Source: Ichthyophthirius multifiliis (Eukaryota > Ciliophora > Oligohymenophorea > Hymenostomatida). From it: 32,038 nt of DNA. The position numbers were made by a program, and so were the translations under genes. The stretch spans positions 1 through 32,038 of the forward strand of contig NW_004086391.1 in the NCBI RefSeq assembly GCF_000220395.1, given 5' to 3'. This document shows, piece after piece, positions 1 through 11,275 of the stretch (within the stretch, counting starts at the first letter, position 1; each line of letters opens with the position of its first letter). Under the pieces are notes generated by a model, which was given only the letters and a program-made list of their open reading frames with translations, was not told where the DNA came from and made no database searches.

Positions 1-1244
1 AAAAGGCAAAAAAAAAATTTTTGCCTTTATTTAATTTTTTGATTTTATTTTAGGTTTTTTTTAAAAAAAGATTACAAAAAAAAAAAAACAATGTAAAAAG
101 TAGTATATATGTATTGTTAATTTTTTTCTAATAAATTAAATATTTTATATATTATTTTACTTAAAGTCTATAATAAGCTTTTAAATTTTAAGATATTAAT
201 TAATTAACTTTATAAAATTGCCTTAAATTATATTTTCTTATAAACTTTATTGAGGACTAAAATAATTAATTTGTTTTTTATATATATATATAAAAAAAAA
301 AACAAATAAAAAGAAATTAATAATATAATAATTTAATACATAAGATTTATTTCAAAACAAAATTAATTAATACCAAGTAATAAATATTATTCAAATTTAA
401 ATTTAATTATATTATTATTTAGATAAAAGCAAGGACTTAAAAATGTAAATTATAAAATAAAGTTTTTAAAAAATATATTATTTGATATTTTAAGCATTTA
501 GTAGAATAATATGAATATTTAATATAGAAAAGCTTAAATTACATTTATTTATTTTATGTAAAATCTATTATTAATTTATTTATTTGCTTATTATTTTTTA
601 TTAATTCAAATATTTATTAAATTCCATAGTATGTAAAATTGGAATTTTATAATCTAATTAATAATAAATATATAATAAAAAATTATTATAATTACATTAT
701 TTCTTTTTGAGAATTTCCGAAAATTAAAGCCAAATTTTCTAATAATTAATTTTAAGATAAAATTAAACCAATTTATTTAATTCCATTATCAGTAAATTAA
801 TTATTATTGCTATTAAAAATAAATAATAATAACTTTTTTATTTTTACCCAAAATTTAATTTAAATTTTCTAATTTCTCTCATTTTTTACATTTTTTAACT
901 TAAAGCTTACAATGTAATATCAGTCAAGTTAGAATTATAACTAAATAAATTATTAACTATTTATAATAGTAACATAAAAATAAATATTTACTTTAAATTT
1001 AATTTAAATTTTCTTATCTTTAATGAATTTCTTATTGAGTCGGCAAAATATTACATTCCTTTGTCTGTAATTATTAAATTATGCCTATAAATAAATATAT
1101 AATTATTTTATTAACAATATAAATACCTTAAATCGAAATCTATTTCAATAAGATAGTATTGATTTCTTAATAGTCTATTTAAATAAAGAAAGCAAATATC
1201 ATTAATTTAAATTTGTTATAAAGTTTATAATTATCTAAACAAAA

Positions 1245-1252
<8 letters not shown>

Positions 1253-1294
<42 letters not shown>
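1253..1294. repeat. (TA)n microsatellite
   Basis: About 21 uninterrupted TA dinucleotides, followed by impure TA sequence. Self-complementary, so it can extrude as a hairpin and is likely to vary in length. Confidence 0.95.
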
Positions 1295-1303
<9 letters not shown>

Positions 1304-1929
1304 ATTTTATATTAAAAAAACGTGAAATTGTTATTTGTTTGTTTTTATTTAATAGAAAATTTATATAATTATATATTTTATATCAATTACGTTGTATGTA
1401 ATCTAAAATGCGTAAGTTTATTATTTTATTAAAGACAATAAGATAAAGCATCAAAATCTTAATCTTTTAACCTATTTTCACTTAATTTATATAAAAAAAT
1501 CAATTTGTTTAGTATAAATTAGTTTTTAATATATTTATACTGTGTTATAAGTTCTATTGATTACAAACTTTTACATTAATTGAATGTTTAAAATAAATAT
1601 TTTGTTTATTATTAAGAATGGCTTGTTTATCTAATTAATTAATATTAGTGAATTTAATATTTCTATTAAATATTTAAAATAACTCCAAATTCAAAGTTAT
1701 AAATTCTATGTTATAGCATAAAGAAATAATCTTACTTAAAATTTATGGATAGCGCAAATTTTATTCGTTTCTTTTATTTAAATAATATTTGTAAATAAAT
1801 AATAATATATAAATTACATAAAGTTTATATGTAAAAATTTAACATTTGAAAGTTTGTAATGAAATAGTTTCAAAAATTATTCTATAAAAATAATATTATG
1901 AATCCTATTTATAAATATAAAAATATTAA

Positions 1930-1932
<3 letters not shown>

Positions 1933-1982
<50 letters not shown>
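1933..1982. repeat. (TA)n microsatellite
   Basis: About 25 uninterrupted AT dinucleotides in non-coding DNA. Confidence 0.95.
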
Positions 1983-1984
<2 letters not shown>

Positions 1985-2129
1985 TTATAAATTTTAAAAG
2001 TTTAATAAATTTATTTTAAAAAAAAGTTTAAAACAATAAAAAAAAAAATTAATGACTAAAAAATAATAAATTGAAAAAGAAGATAAAACTAATAATCTTA
2101 TAAATAAAATAAAAAAATTAATTAATAAT

Positions 2130-2323
2130 AATAAATTTAATTACTTTATTTAAAGATTTATAATATAATCTTCCTTTATTTTCTTTTAAAGATTATCAAT
2201 ATCTTTGAAATCATCATCTTCTATTGTTATTATACATTTTTTGATTTCTTTTAAAATGTTTTTATTCCTTATATTTTTAGGTTGATAACAAACAATATAA
2301 TTAAATATACTCTTATAAATCAT
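2130..2323 (-). CDS. possible small or partial gene, unrecognised
   Basis: A minus-strand frame starts at an ATG in the AAAATG context usual here and reads M-I-Y-K-S-I-F-N-Y-I-V-C-Y-Q, then a charged stretch with the segment ILKEIKKCIITIEDDDFKDI. Local G+C and the acidic/basic mixture are higher than in the flanking DNA, which is the only reason to suspect coding. No TGA follows in frame nearby, so the 3' end is arbitrary. It may be an exon of a decayed gene or a chance frame. No function can be assigned. Confidence 0.25.
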
Positions 2324-2640
2324 TTTAATTAGAGTATTATTATTTATATATAATTATATCCTTATTTATATAATAATTAATTAATTTTTTTTTTTTTTAT
2401 CGATTAGTTATAAAATACATTATGCTAACTTTAAAAATATTCCATTTTTATAAATAATTTGTTTATATTTATTTGTTTTCTATAAAATAATTAATATTAT
2501 ATCTAAAATTAACTTTTTTATGATTTTATTATTGGCGCTAAAAGCTAAAATAAATAAAAAATATATATTAAAGTAAATATTAAAATAAAAAGTCTATAAA
2601 AACAAAACAAAAAAAACGAAAATAATATTGCTTATAATTT
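2324..2640. other. AT-rich spacer, nothing recognised
   Basis: Short AT-rich stretch between two weak coding candidates. It contains T-runs and no motif I can name. Confidence 0.5.
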
Positions 2641-2645
2641 TTCTT

Positions 2646-2792
2646 AAAAAGGTCGAAACGGAAGATTGTTTCTTGAATAAATTAGTACTGAATATATCAA
2701 AAAGTTTATCATTAGGAGATTAATATGAGTTTTTTAAACTAAACTAATTAAAAAATTAATCAAATTCCTCCTTTTAAAAGAAATTAAGAAAG
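2646..2792 (+). pseudogene. possible coding fragment, unrecognised
   Basis: A plus-strand frame reads V-E-T-E-D-C-F-L-N-K-L, then SKSLSLGDQYEFFKLNQL and SFQKKLRKDD before a TGA. GC content and residue mix resemble the real genes in this window more than the flanks do. There is no convincing start ATG, and neighbouring frames also look mildly coding down to about 2915. It could be an exon remnant of a lost gene. Assignment as broken is a guess; it may equally be chance. Confidence 0.2.
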
Positions 2793-2919
2793 GATGATTG
2801 AAGTAATTTAAATTGTATTATTTGAAGAATTATTTAAATGAGAATAGACTTATAAAATTTACTTAATAAAATTAAGTAAAATAACTAAAGAGATTGTTTT
2901 AAAAAAAGCCGTTAAATAC

Positions 2920-2944
2920 GGTAGGGAGGGGGGAGGGGGGGGGG
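2920..2944 (+). repeat. G-rich tract in AT-only DNA
   Basis: Twenty-five bases made of G runs (3, 6 and 10 long) separated by single A, with one TA near the start. At least three G-runs of three or more are adjacent, and the run of 10 could supply more than one tetrad stack, so the plus strand could fold as a G-quadruplex. It is followed directly by a run of A. Nothing similar occurs elsewhere in the window. It is not the GGGGTT ciliate telomere repeat. Confidence 0.85.
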
Positions 2945-2954
2945 AAAAAAAAAA

Positions 2955-3525
2955 ATTGAATTAAATATTTTTTTTTATTTCTAAAAAAATAAAAATTGAA
3001 AGAATAAATTAAAGGACTATCATTTAAAAAAGTTTGAAAAGTGTTAGATATTACTGAATATTATTTAATAAAAAATATGAAAAAGTTTATTAAAATAATG
3101 TTTTTAGAAGACAAAACAAAAAATTTTATGTTTTTTTATTTAAAAAAAATAAAATAAATTATTGTTGGGGGAAATAAAAAATGGTATTATACATAAATTA
3201 TAGCATATATTTATAGAGAAAAAGCATTTAAAACTAGTGTTTATCTTAGATATTTAATTTAGTTATAATAAAATCTAAATTAGAGATGTTTTTTAAAAAG
3301 AAAATAAATAAAGATATGAATTTTGAAGTGATTTTAAATATAAATAAAACTAATTCTAGTGATAGATAATAAATTACTTTGTATTTTAATTTTATTCTCA
3401 TGATTAATGATATTTTTAAATAATGTATTTTAAACATATATAAAAATTTTTTATTATTTATTTTTTCTAAAATTAATTAAAAATATTATAAACTGTAATA
3501 TTATGTTGATATTCTCTAAAAACAA

Positions 3526-3577
<52 letters not shown>

Positions 3578-3741
3578 TTTTATATATATCATATATATTA
3601 ATAATATTCTTTTTAATTATTTGTTTTATATTATTATTATTTTAAAAAAAAATATCTATTATATTATTTTTATATTAAATAAAATAACTACAAAAAAAAA
3701 ATATATATATATTTATATATTTCGTAAAATAATCATAATAT
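2955..3741. other. AT-rich intergenic DNA
   Basis: The 3' flank of VPS4. A plus-strand frame starting at the ATG at 3286 runs without TGA for about 70 codons, but it is mostly Ile, Asn, Phe and Lys and has no motif. I do not call a gene. It holds a (TA)n array at about 3539-3573. Confidence 0.5.
3539..3573. repeat. (TA)n microsatellite
   Basis: About 17 TA dinucleotides downstream of VPS4, with impure TA sequence on both sides. Confidence 0.9.
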
Positions 3742-5214
<1,473 letters not shown>

Positions 5215-5557
5215 TTTTTTATTCTATTATATAATTTTTTAATTTATATAATAATTTTTTAAAAAAATAATAATATATAAATATATAATATAATATAATT
5301 TATGAATAAAAATTAGATTTTTTATACTTAAATATATTTTTTATTACTTTTTTCTATTATTTATATTAATAATTAATATTAAAAATTAGAAAAAATAATT
5401 TATTTTTAATAAAAATATATAAACATTATTTTTTTACATAAAAGTTAAACTTATCTTATTAATAGTTTAAATAAATATTAATATATAAAAAAAAAAAATT
5501 TTAATATGTATTTTAATAAAGATAAAAATAAATATAAAAAAAAATTAAATTATATTA

Positions 5558-5619
<62 letters not shown>

Positions 5620-5641
5620 TATCTTTAACTAGTAATACATA
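5215..5641. other. TGA-free AT-rich spacer
   Basis: Spacer between the coiled-coil gene and VPS4, both on the minus strand. On that strand no TGA occurs in any frame, so translation of the upstream gene could not end here. It contains the long (TA)n array at 5561-5614. Confidence 0.6.
5561..5614. repeat. (TA)n microsatellite
   Basis: About 27 uninterrupted TA dinucleotides just downstream of the only plausible stop codon of the coiled-coil gene. Confidence 0.95.
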
Positions 5642-6987
5642 TCAAATATTTTAATACATTTAATTTATATATTATTATTCTTTTTTTTTAAATTATACAA
5701 TTTTATATTATTTTTTTTTATTTTTTAATTTAATTCTATTAAATTAGCTCTTTTTTCTTTTTTTTTTTTTGAATTATCACAATTCTAAACAATATTTAAA
5801 TAAAAAATTATATAAATGAATTAAATATATATATATATATATATATAATAAAATATTCTATAAGTTTATAATAATAATAAAATAAATAATTACTTGATTC
5901 ATAATATCCTGAAATTAATTATTTAGATTCTAACTCTCTTTTTCATATTCAATAATTTATTTAAGTAAATCTTCATAATCTTATATAAATTCAAATTTTT
6001 TTGTATTTTCTAAATTATAGTTTATTTTTTTAGATTCTATTATTTAAATATTTTCTATTTAATAAAGATTTTATTCATGAAGTATTTTTTTTTCATCTTC
6101 CCATTTTTTTTATTTTAATAAGAAGTTTTCTTTAATTTATTCTATTTATATTTTTTTATTATCTATTTCGTCTTTATTTTATTCTATTTATTTTTATAAA
6201 AAAGTAATATTATTTTCTAAACTAAGAATTTTATTTTATATTTCAGTTTCATTCTTATTAATTTCTTCTGAGAAAATTTATAATTCATTTTTATAATTTT
6301 CTTTTGTTTTCTATACTTTATATTATATTTCTTCATATTTATTTTATATATCTTCCCTTATTCTTACTTCTTTTTACAAAATTTTATCTTTTTCATCTTT
6401 TTCTTCGTTAATTTTCCTTTCTTCGACCTAAATTTATCCTATTTTGTCCACTATTTCTCCCAAAAATATTATTTAATTATCTTTTTATTATATTAGCATT
6501 TTTTTTTCTAATTCATTGTTAATAATTGCTTCTTTTAATTAATTTTCTTCGGTTTTTAAATAATTTAATTCACTAAAAATTTATTACAAATTAATCTAAA
6601 TTGTCTAAAAATATTTATCTTTTTTAGAACTTTCCTATTTTATTTGATTTTATAAATATTCCCTATCCTTATCACTTTCTTCTAATTTTATTTTATAAAA
6701 ATTTAATTATTATAACAATTCGATTTCTTCTTATTCCAGTTTTTACGAAAATTCTGTTTTTCGTTTTTTAATAATAATAATTCTTCCTCTTTTTATAAAA
6801 ATACACAATTTAATTCATTTATTCGTTTTTCTAAAGCATTCATAGCCCCTATATAGGCTTAACTTTCCTTTTTACAATGTAATTAAGTAATTTTCATATT
6901 ATCATATTCATTAAACACTTATTCATAGTTTTTATTTTGCGTATTATTTATAGAATTATTGTATTTGTTTATATAATCTAATTACAT
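5642..6987 (-). CDS. coiled-coil protein, unrecognised
   Basis: The protein starts at the ATG at 6987 and is rich in Glu, Lys, Gln, Asn, Leu and Ile with heptad-like spacing nearly throughout. Examples are GAMNALEKRINELN near residue 45 and KILQKEVRIREDIQNKYEEI in the middle. It is probably a structural or cytoskeletal (ciliary or basal body) protein, but that is inference from composition. A frame change is explained by a 53-bp GT-AG intron at 6754-6806, and a second intron fits at 5785-5893 (109 bp), giving 347 codons before it. The last exon has a 13-A run and a 9-A run. Read as given it has no stop before VPS4; one extra A in the 9-A run (5681-5689) would bring the TGA at 5642-5644 into frame. 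The 3' end is therefore uncertain. Confidence 0.7.
5826..5848. repeat. (TA)n microsatellite inside an intron
   Basis: About 11 TA dinucleotides within the predicted 109-bp intron of the coiled-coil gene. Confidence 0.8.
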
Positions 6988-7613
6988 TTCATTATTATTT
7001 TTAAATTAGGTACTTTAATATTACATTTTATATTTTTTTGTTTAAAATATTTTAATAATATTTTTTTTTTTATATTTAATATATTTATTATTATTTTTTT
7101 TTTTTTTATATAAAAATATTTACTATTATAAATAATTTAAATATAAATAAATTAAAAAATGATTTTTTTATTTTATTTATTATTAAAAAAGCTTCATATA
7201 TAATATATAATCCATATTTATAATTAAATATATCCATTTTCTACTAATTATAAAATGTTTAAATTATTAAAAAAATTTAAATAGATTTAAATAAAAAGTA
7301 ATGACATATTAAATTATTTAATCAATTTATATAATTTTTAAAAGCAATTTATATAAATTAAAAAATATCATGAAATTTTAAAATATATATATTTAATAAT
7401 TATTTTATATATTATTTTAATTTTAAATTTTTTTCAATTATTTTTTAATAAAGCATTCATATTATATAGTTAAATATACCATTACAAAATCAATTAATTT
7501 ACCTCCTCGATTAATTATAAAATTTATCTATAAAAATAAAAATATACTCATTTATTTGTATATATTAAATCTTATTAATCTTTAAAACAAAACTAAAATT
7601 AATAAAATTAAAT
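6988..7613. promoter_or_regulatory. divergent intergenic region
   Basis: The 626 bp between the start codons of the minus-strand coiled-coil gene and the plus-strand Asn/Gln-rich gene must contain both promoters. It is nearly all A and T with T-runs at 7058-7106. I see no individual element I can name. Confidence 0.4.
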
Positions 7614-8513
7614 ATGTAATCATAAGACGAATTTTTAAAACTTTTATTAATAAACAACAGTAGTCCATTTTTTAATAGTGAATAAGATTTAGAAAAATAT
7701 GATTTATTAGTTGAATAAGATAACAATGAATCCGTAAAAAATAAAAATAAAAAAAAAAAACATATATAATTCTTATTTTAAAATAGATATAAATTATATA
7801 ACAATAATAAGATTATAATAATGATTTTTCAAAGTTTAATAATATAATTAAAGCTGAAAATGATTATGATTATTAAGAAAATGAAAACATATAATCTATG
7901 TAATAATAGTCTTAAATTTTTGAAAATAATGATATTTTAAAATTTACAAATGAGACTAATTTAGAATAATTTAAAAAAACTACTTTAAATTAATATATTG
8001 GATATGAAGATAGTAAAACTATTTATGAATAAAATGAAAGTGAAAATAATTTATAATATATGAATAATTAATTCATATAAAATTATTAATTTAAAGAAGC
8101 ACAATAAGATATTATACAATAAATTAAAAATGTATAGGAAAACAATAACATATTAAAAGAATAAATTAATTAAAACGTAAAACAATTTTTAAAAATTATG
8201 AATTCAAATTTGAATTTAAATAAAAAATAGATTCAGATTTTAGAAATGAAAAATGAATAGGAAGATATAAAAAAAAATGATATATTATAATAGAATGAAT
8301 AATTATATGAATAAATATAAAAAAATAAACTTCAAGAAAATATAATAAATAACTAAAACTTGTAAAATATAGATGAAGAAAATGATATATATGATATATA
8401 AACAGAAATATAAAAAATGAATATATAATAAGACAAATAATAATAAAATCAAATTTAATTTAATATTAAAAATTAAGAATAAAATAACAATTATTATTAA
8501 ATACATTAAAAAT

Positions 8514-8550
<37 letters not shown>

Positions 8551-8952
8551 TTATAATAATAATAATAATTATAAAATTAATTACATTAATAAAATAATTA
8601 ATTAATAGCTACACTTTAATATAATGAATAATTAAGTTTATAATGTAATAATAATTAATAATAATTAGACATAATAGATTATGAAATTAATACATAGAAT
8701 TAATAGCATATAAATTAATAATAAAATTAGTTTGATTAAAATGTTTAAAATTATTTAAATTTTAATTAATTATAAAATAAAAATCTTAAAAATAACTTAA
8801 AAATTAAAGAAATTTAACAATCTTAAAATATTAATAACAATAATTTTTAATACGATAATAATTAATTCTATAACTAATAAAAAAATAGTAATAATTAAAT
8901 TTAAATAAACTCAAATGAAAAAAAAATTAAAAATTAAAAATAATTAATTTTA

Positions 8953-8994
<42 letters not shown>

Positions 8995-9957
8995 TTTAAC
9001 AATAGTCATTATAATAATTTAAACAATTTAAATTAAACTTACAATAATAATAGTATAATTTTTAATAAAAGTAATTATAATTTTTAAAAAATTAAATTTA
9101 AACTTATTATAATAATAATGACTATGAAAATTAGTCCTTTTCTACAAACTTAGAAAATATTCCATAATTTTTCCTTTATAAAAAATACTTATAATTTTTC
9201 CAATTCATAATTTTCTTAAAATTTAGATATATCTTTATAAAAAAATAATTTTGAATATGATTAATAAAATTAATAACTTATATATGAAAATTAAATATAA
9301 TAAGAATAATAAATATAATAATAACTTTAATAATAATACGAATAATAATTATAATTAGAGGAATATTAAATATAAAGTATTAAAAATTTGGATATAATAG
9401 AAAAAACTGATCATTAGACTTAATAAAATTTATAAAAATAATAAAAAACTGAAAATTTTTTTTAAATATAAAATAACACAACAAATTAATAAAAAGAGAA
9501 TTATTTAGGTACATATATAGACTCAATTAAAAATTGTAATAAAAAAAATGTTGTAAAAAATATTATGAATGCATTTATTTATTTTATGAGTGATAAAAAA
9601 TTTTAAATCTATAATCAGGAAGATTAAGAATATATACCTAAATTATATAATATATATTAAAAAGAAAACAATTTGCATGAAGATGATCTTGATACAATAA
9701 GAAAAAAGTTTAAAAGATATATTTGTTAAAAAAACTTAAATCATTATAGTATATGTTTAGTTATTTAACATCATAATTATGGACCTATTTTTAAATATTA
9801 TTTAACAGAATAAATATATAAATGGATTAATAATTGTAAGGTCATCGATTTAAGTGCTCATATAAAATTAATTGGATTCTTTATTGAATGTTTTTAAGAT
9901 TTGTAACTTTTAGATATTCTTAAGAAGCATGAAAAAAAAAGAGCACATTATTAATGA
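7614..9957 (+). CDS. Asn/Gln-rich protein with distinct C-terminal domain
   Basis: Roughly 760 codons, one intron at 7734-7786 (53 bp, GT-AG, phase 0) that restores the frame after NNSSPFFNSE...NES. The N-terminal half is acidic and helical (for example KAENDYDYQENENIQS). The centre, about 8400-9400, is dominated by Asn and Gln, including runs coded by TAA and AAT microsatellites. The last 150 residues differ: NYLGTYIDSIKNCNKKNVV, then NIMNAFIYFMSDKKFQIYNQ, HHNYGPIFKYYLTEQIYKWI and a final LLDILKKHEKKRAHYQ before TGA. That part has normal complexity and looks like a folded domain, perhaps a binding module; I do not recognise it. The frame before the TAA array and the frame after it differ by one base, switching at about 8551, so an indel in the array or an unseen intron is needed. 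Low-complexity middle suggests a condensate-prone protein, but this is inference. Confidence 0.7.
8516..8550 (+). repeat. (TAA)n microsatellite read as polyglutamine
   Basis: About 11 uninterrupted TAA triplets in the coding frame. With TAA meaning Gln this encodes a Gln run. A further five TAA-type triplets follow from 8554 after the interruption TTA, in a frame shifted by one base. Confidence 0.9.
8953..8993 (+). repeat. (AAT)n microsatellite read as polyasparagine
   Basis: About 13 AAT triplets in the coding frame of the Asn/Gln-rich protein, giving an Asn run. Confidence 0.9.
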
Positions 9958-10420
9958 TATATAGATTTTAAAAATGTGATAGAATTTTATAAAAAATTAT
10001 ATTAAAATAATTATATTTCACAAATGCATATTAAATTAATTAATTCATATAAAAATAAGGTATAATCAAAAAATATTTTTTTAATTACTATAAATTTGTA
10101 TTTATATGAAATAATATTATTTTATTTTAAGTTAAAATTAAAAAAATATATTAATGAGTATAAAAAAAATATATATAATAAAATAAATAAAAATAGATAA
10201 ATTCAAAAAATATAAATATAAAAATAATAATAATAATATAATTTAATTATATTTTTATATATAAAATTAAAAAAAATATTAATTATAAATATATATATTT
10301 AATTATATTTATTATATATATAATAATTTTAAATATTTATATTATTTTTTTTTTATAAGAAAATCATTTACATTTCAAAAAATTAAAAGTAAAATCTTCT
10401 TAAAAATATTTTTATTTAAA
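9958..10420. other. intergenic, possibly read-through coding
   Basis: Directly after the TGA at 9955-9957 the same frame continues without another TGA and reads Y-I-D-F-K-N-V-I-E-F-Y-K-K-L-Y, then QNNYISQMHIKLINSYKNK up to about 10062, where a donor-like GTATAA follows. The remainder is plain AT-rich sequence. Whether the first 100 bp is coding is open. Confidence 0.4.
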
Positions 10421-11275
10421 ATGCATAACATATTTTATTTCATTTTAAAATTGTTAATTTCAATTTTATATTCCAGAATATTTTTCATTTATAAAAATGC
10501 TGGCAAATTAATTCACTTTTTGATAAATGTTGTATTTATTATTGAGCTTTAGAATGGTGAAGACTGTTATTATTAAAATTTTTAATAATATACTTTTGTT
10601 TAGAAGTTAAGTTCTAAATAACCAAAGAAGCTTAAATATAAAAAAAATAAGAGAAGTTTTTAGTTTGAAAATAAATAAGGCTAAAATAAAGTTAAATTTT
10701 TTTTAAAAAATAAATACGAAACATATAATAATGCTAATTTTAGTTAAGAATAATATTCTATATAAAATTAAAGGGAAAACAATTAATAAGAATATTAGAA
10801 AATAGAAAATAATTATTATATTGTAAATTTTGTTGAAGATTAAAAAAGATAAAATTAAAATAATTTAAAAATAAACAATATTTAAAAATAATAAAATTAG
10901 TTTAATTTTATAAATTTAGAATATAAATATGAAAAATAGTATTAATAATAATTGTATTTTAAATAATAATAGTATGAAATAAAAGATAATAATAATAAGT
11001 ATTTATATTATTTATTTTATAATCACTTATAAATTAACTAATAGATTATAAATATTAGTTAAAAATCATATATACATGTAGACTTTTTAAAAAAATAGAA
11101 TATTTCTCAGGATACTAACGTTATTATCTAATATATTAATTATAAATTTTCTTGCTTTTAAAGATAATGCCCTTGTTTGAAAATACTTAAAATTTATTAT
11201 AAAAATAATCTAAAAAGTAATGAAATTTTATAAAAAGTTTAATTGCCTACTATTTATGAATATGTAGCTTATTGA
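10421..11275 (+). CDS. membrane protein with C-terminal Cys cluster, unrecognised
   Basis: An uninterrupted 284-residue frame from the ATG at 10421 to TGA at 11273-11275. Residues 2-20 and about 30-42 are hydrophobic (YFILKLLISILYSRIFFIY; LIHFLINVVFIIEL) and likely span or insert in a membrane. A basic segment follows (SKQPKKLKYKKNKRSF), then an Asn/Gln/Tyr-rich stretch. Near the end is IIQYINYKFSCFQRQCPCLK, with a C-x4-C-x-C pattern. From memory a similar Cys cluster occurs in very large multi-pass PAS-type proteins of ciliates; this one is far shorter and could be a truncated relative. That link is weak. Codon GC is clearly above the flanks, especially around the Cys motif. No intron is needed. 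The start could lie further upstream if there is an intron. Confidence 0.55.

Larger units (their letters stand above)
1..2129. other. AT-rich intergenic DNA, no gene seen
   Basis: Almost pure A and T with only scattered G and C. I see no conserved motif, no exon-like GC rise and no RNA gene. It holds two long (TA)n arrays, listed separately. TGA is rare here, so open frames are long by chance and mean little. Confidence 0.6.

Noticed and set aside
2920-2944. Telomere or telomere addition site
   Set aside because: The units are G-runs with A spacers, not GGGGTT, and AT-rich DNA continues on both sides.
6754-6806. Suspected frameshift in the coiled-coil gene
   Set aside because: A 53-bp GT-AG intron of typical size explains the frame change without any error.
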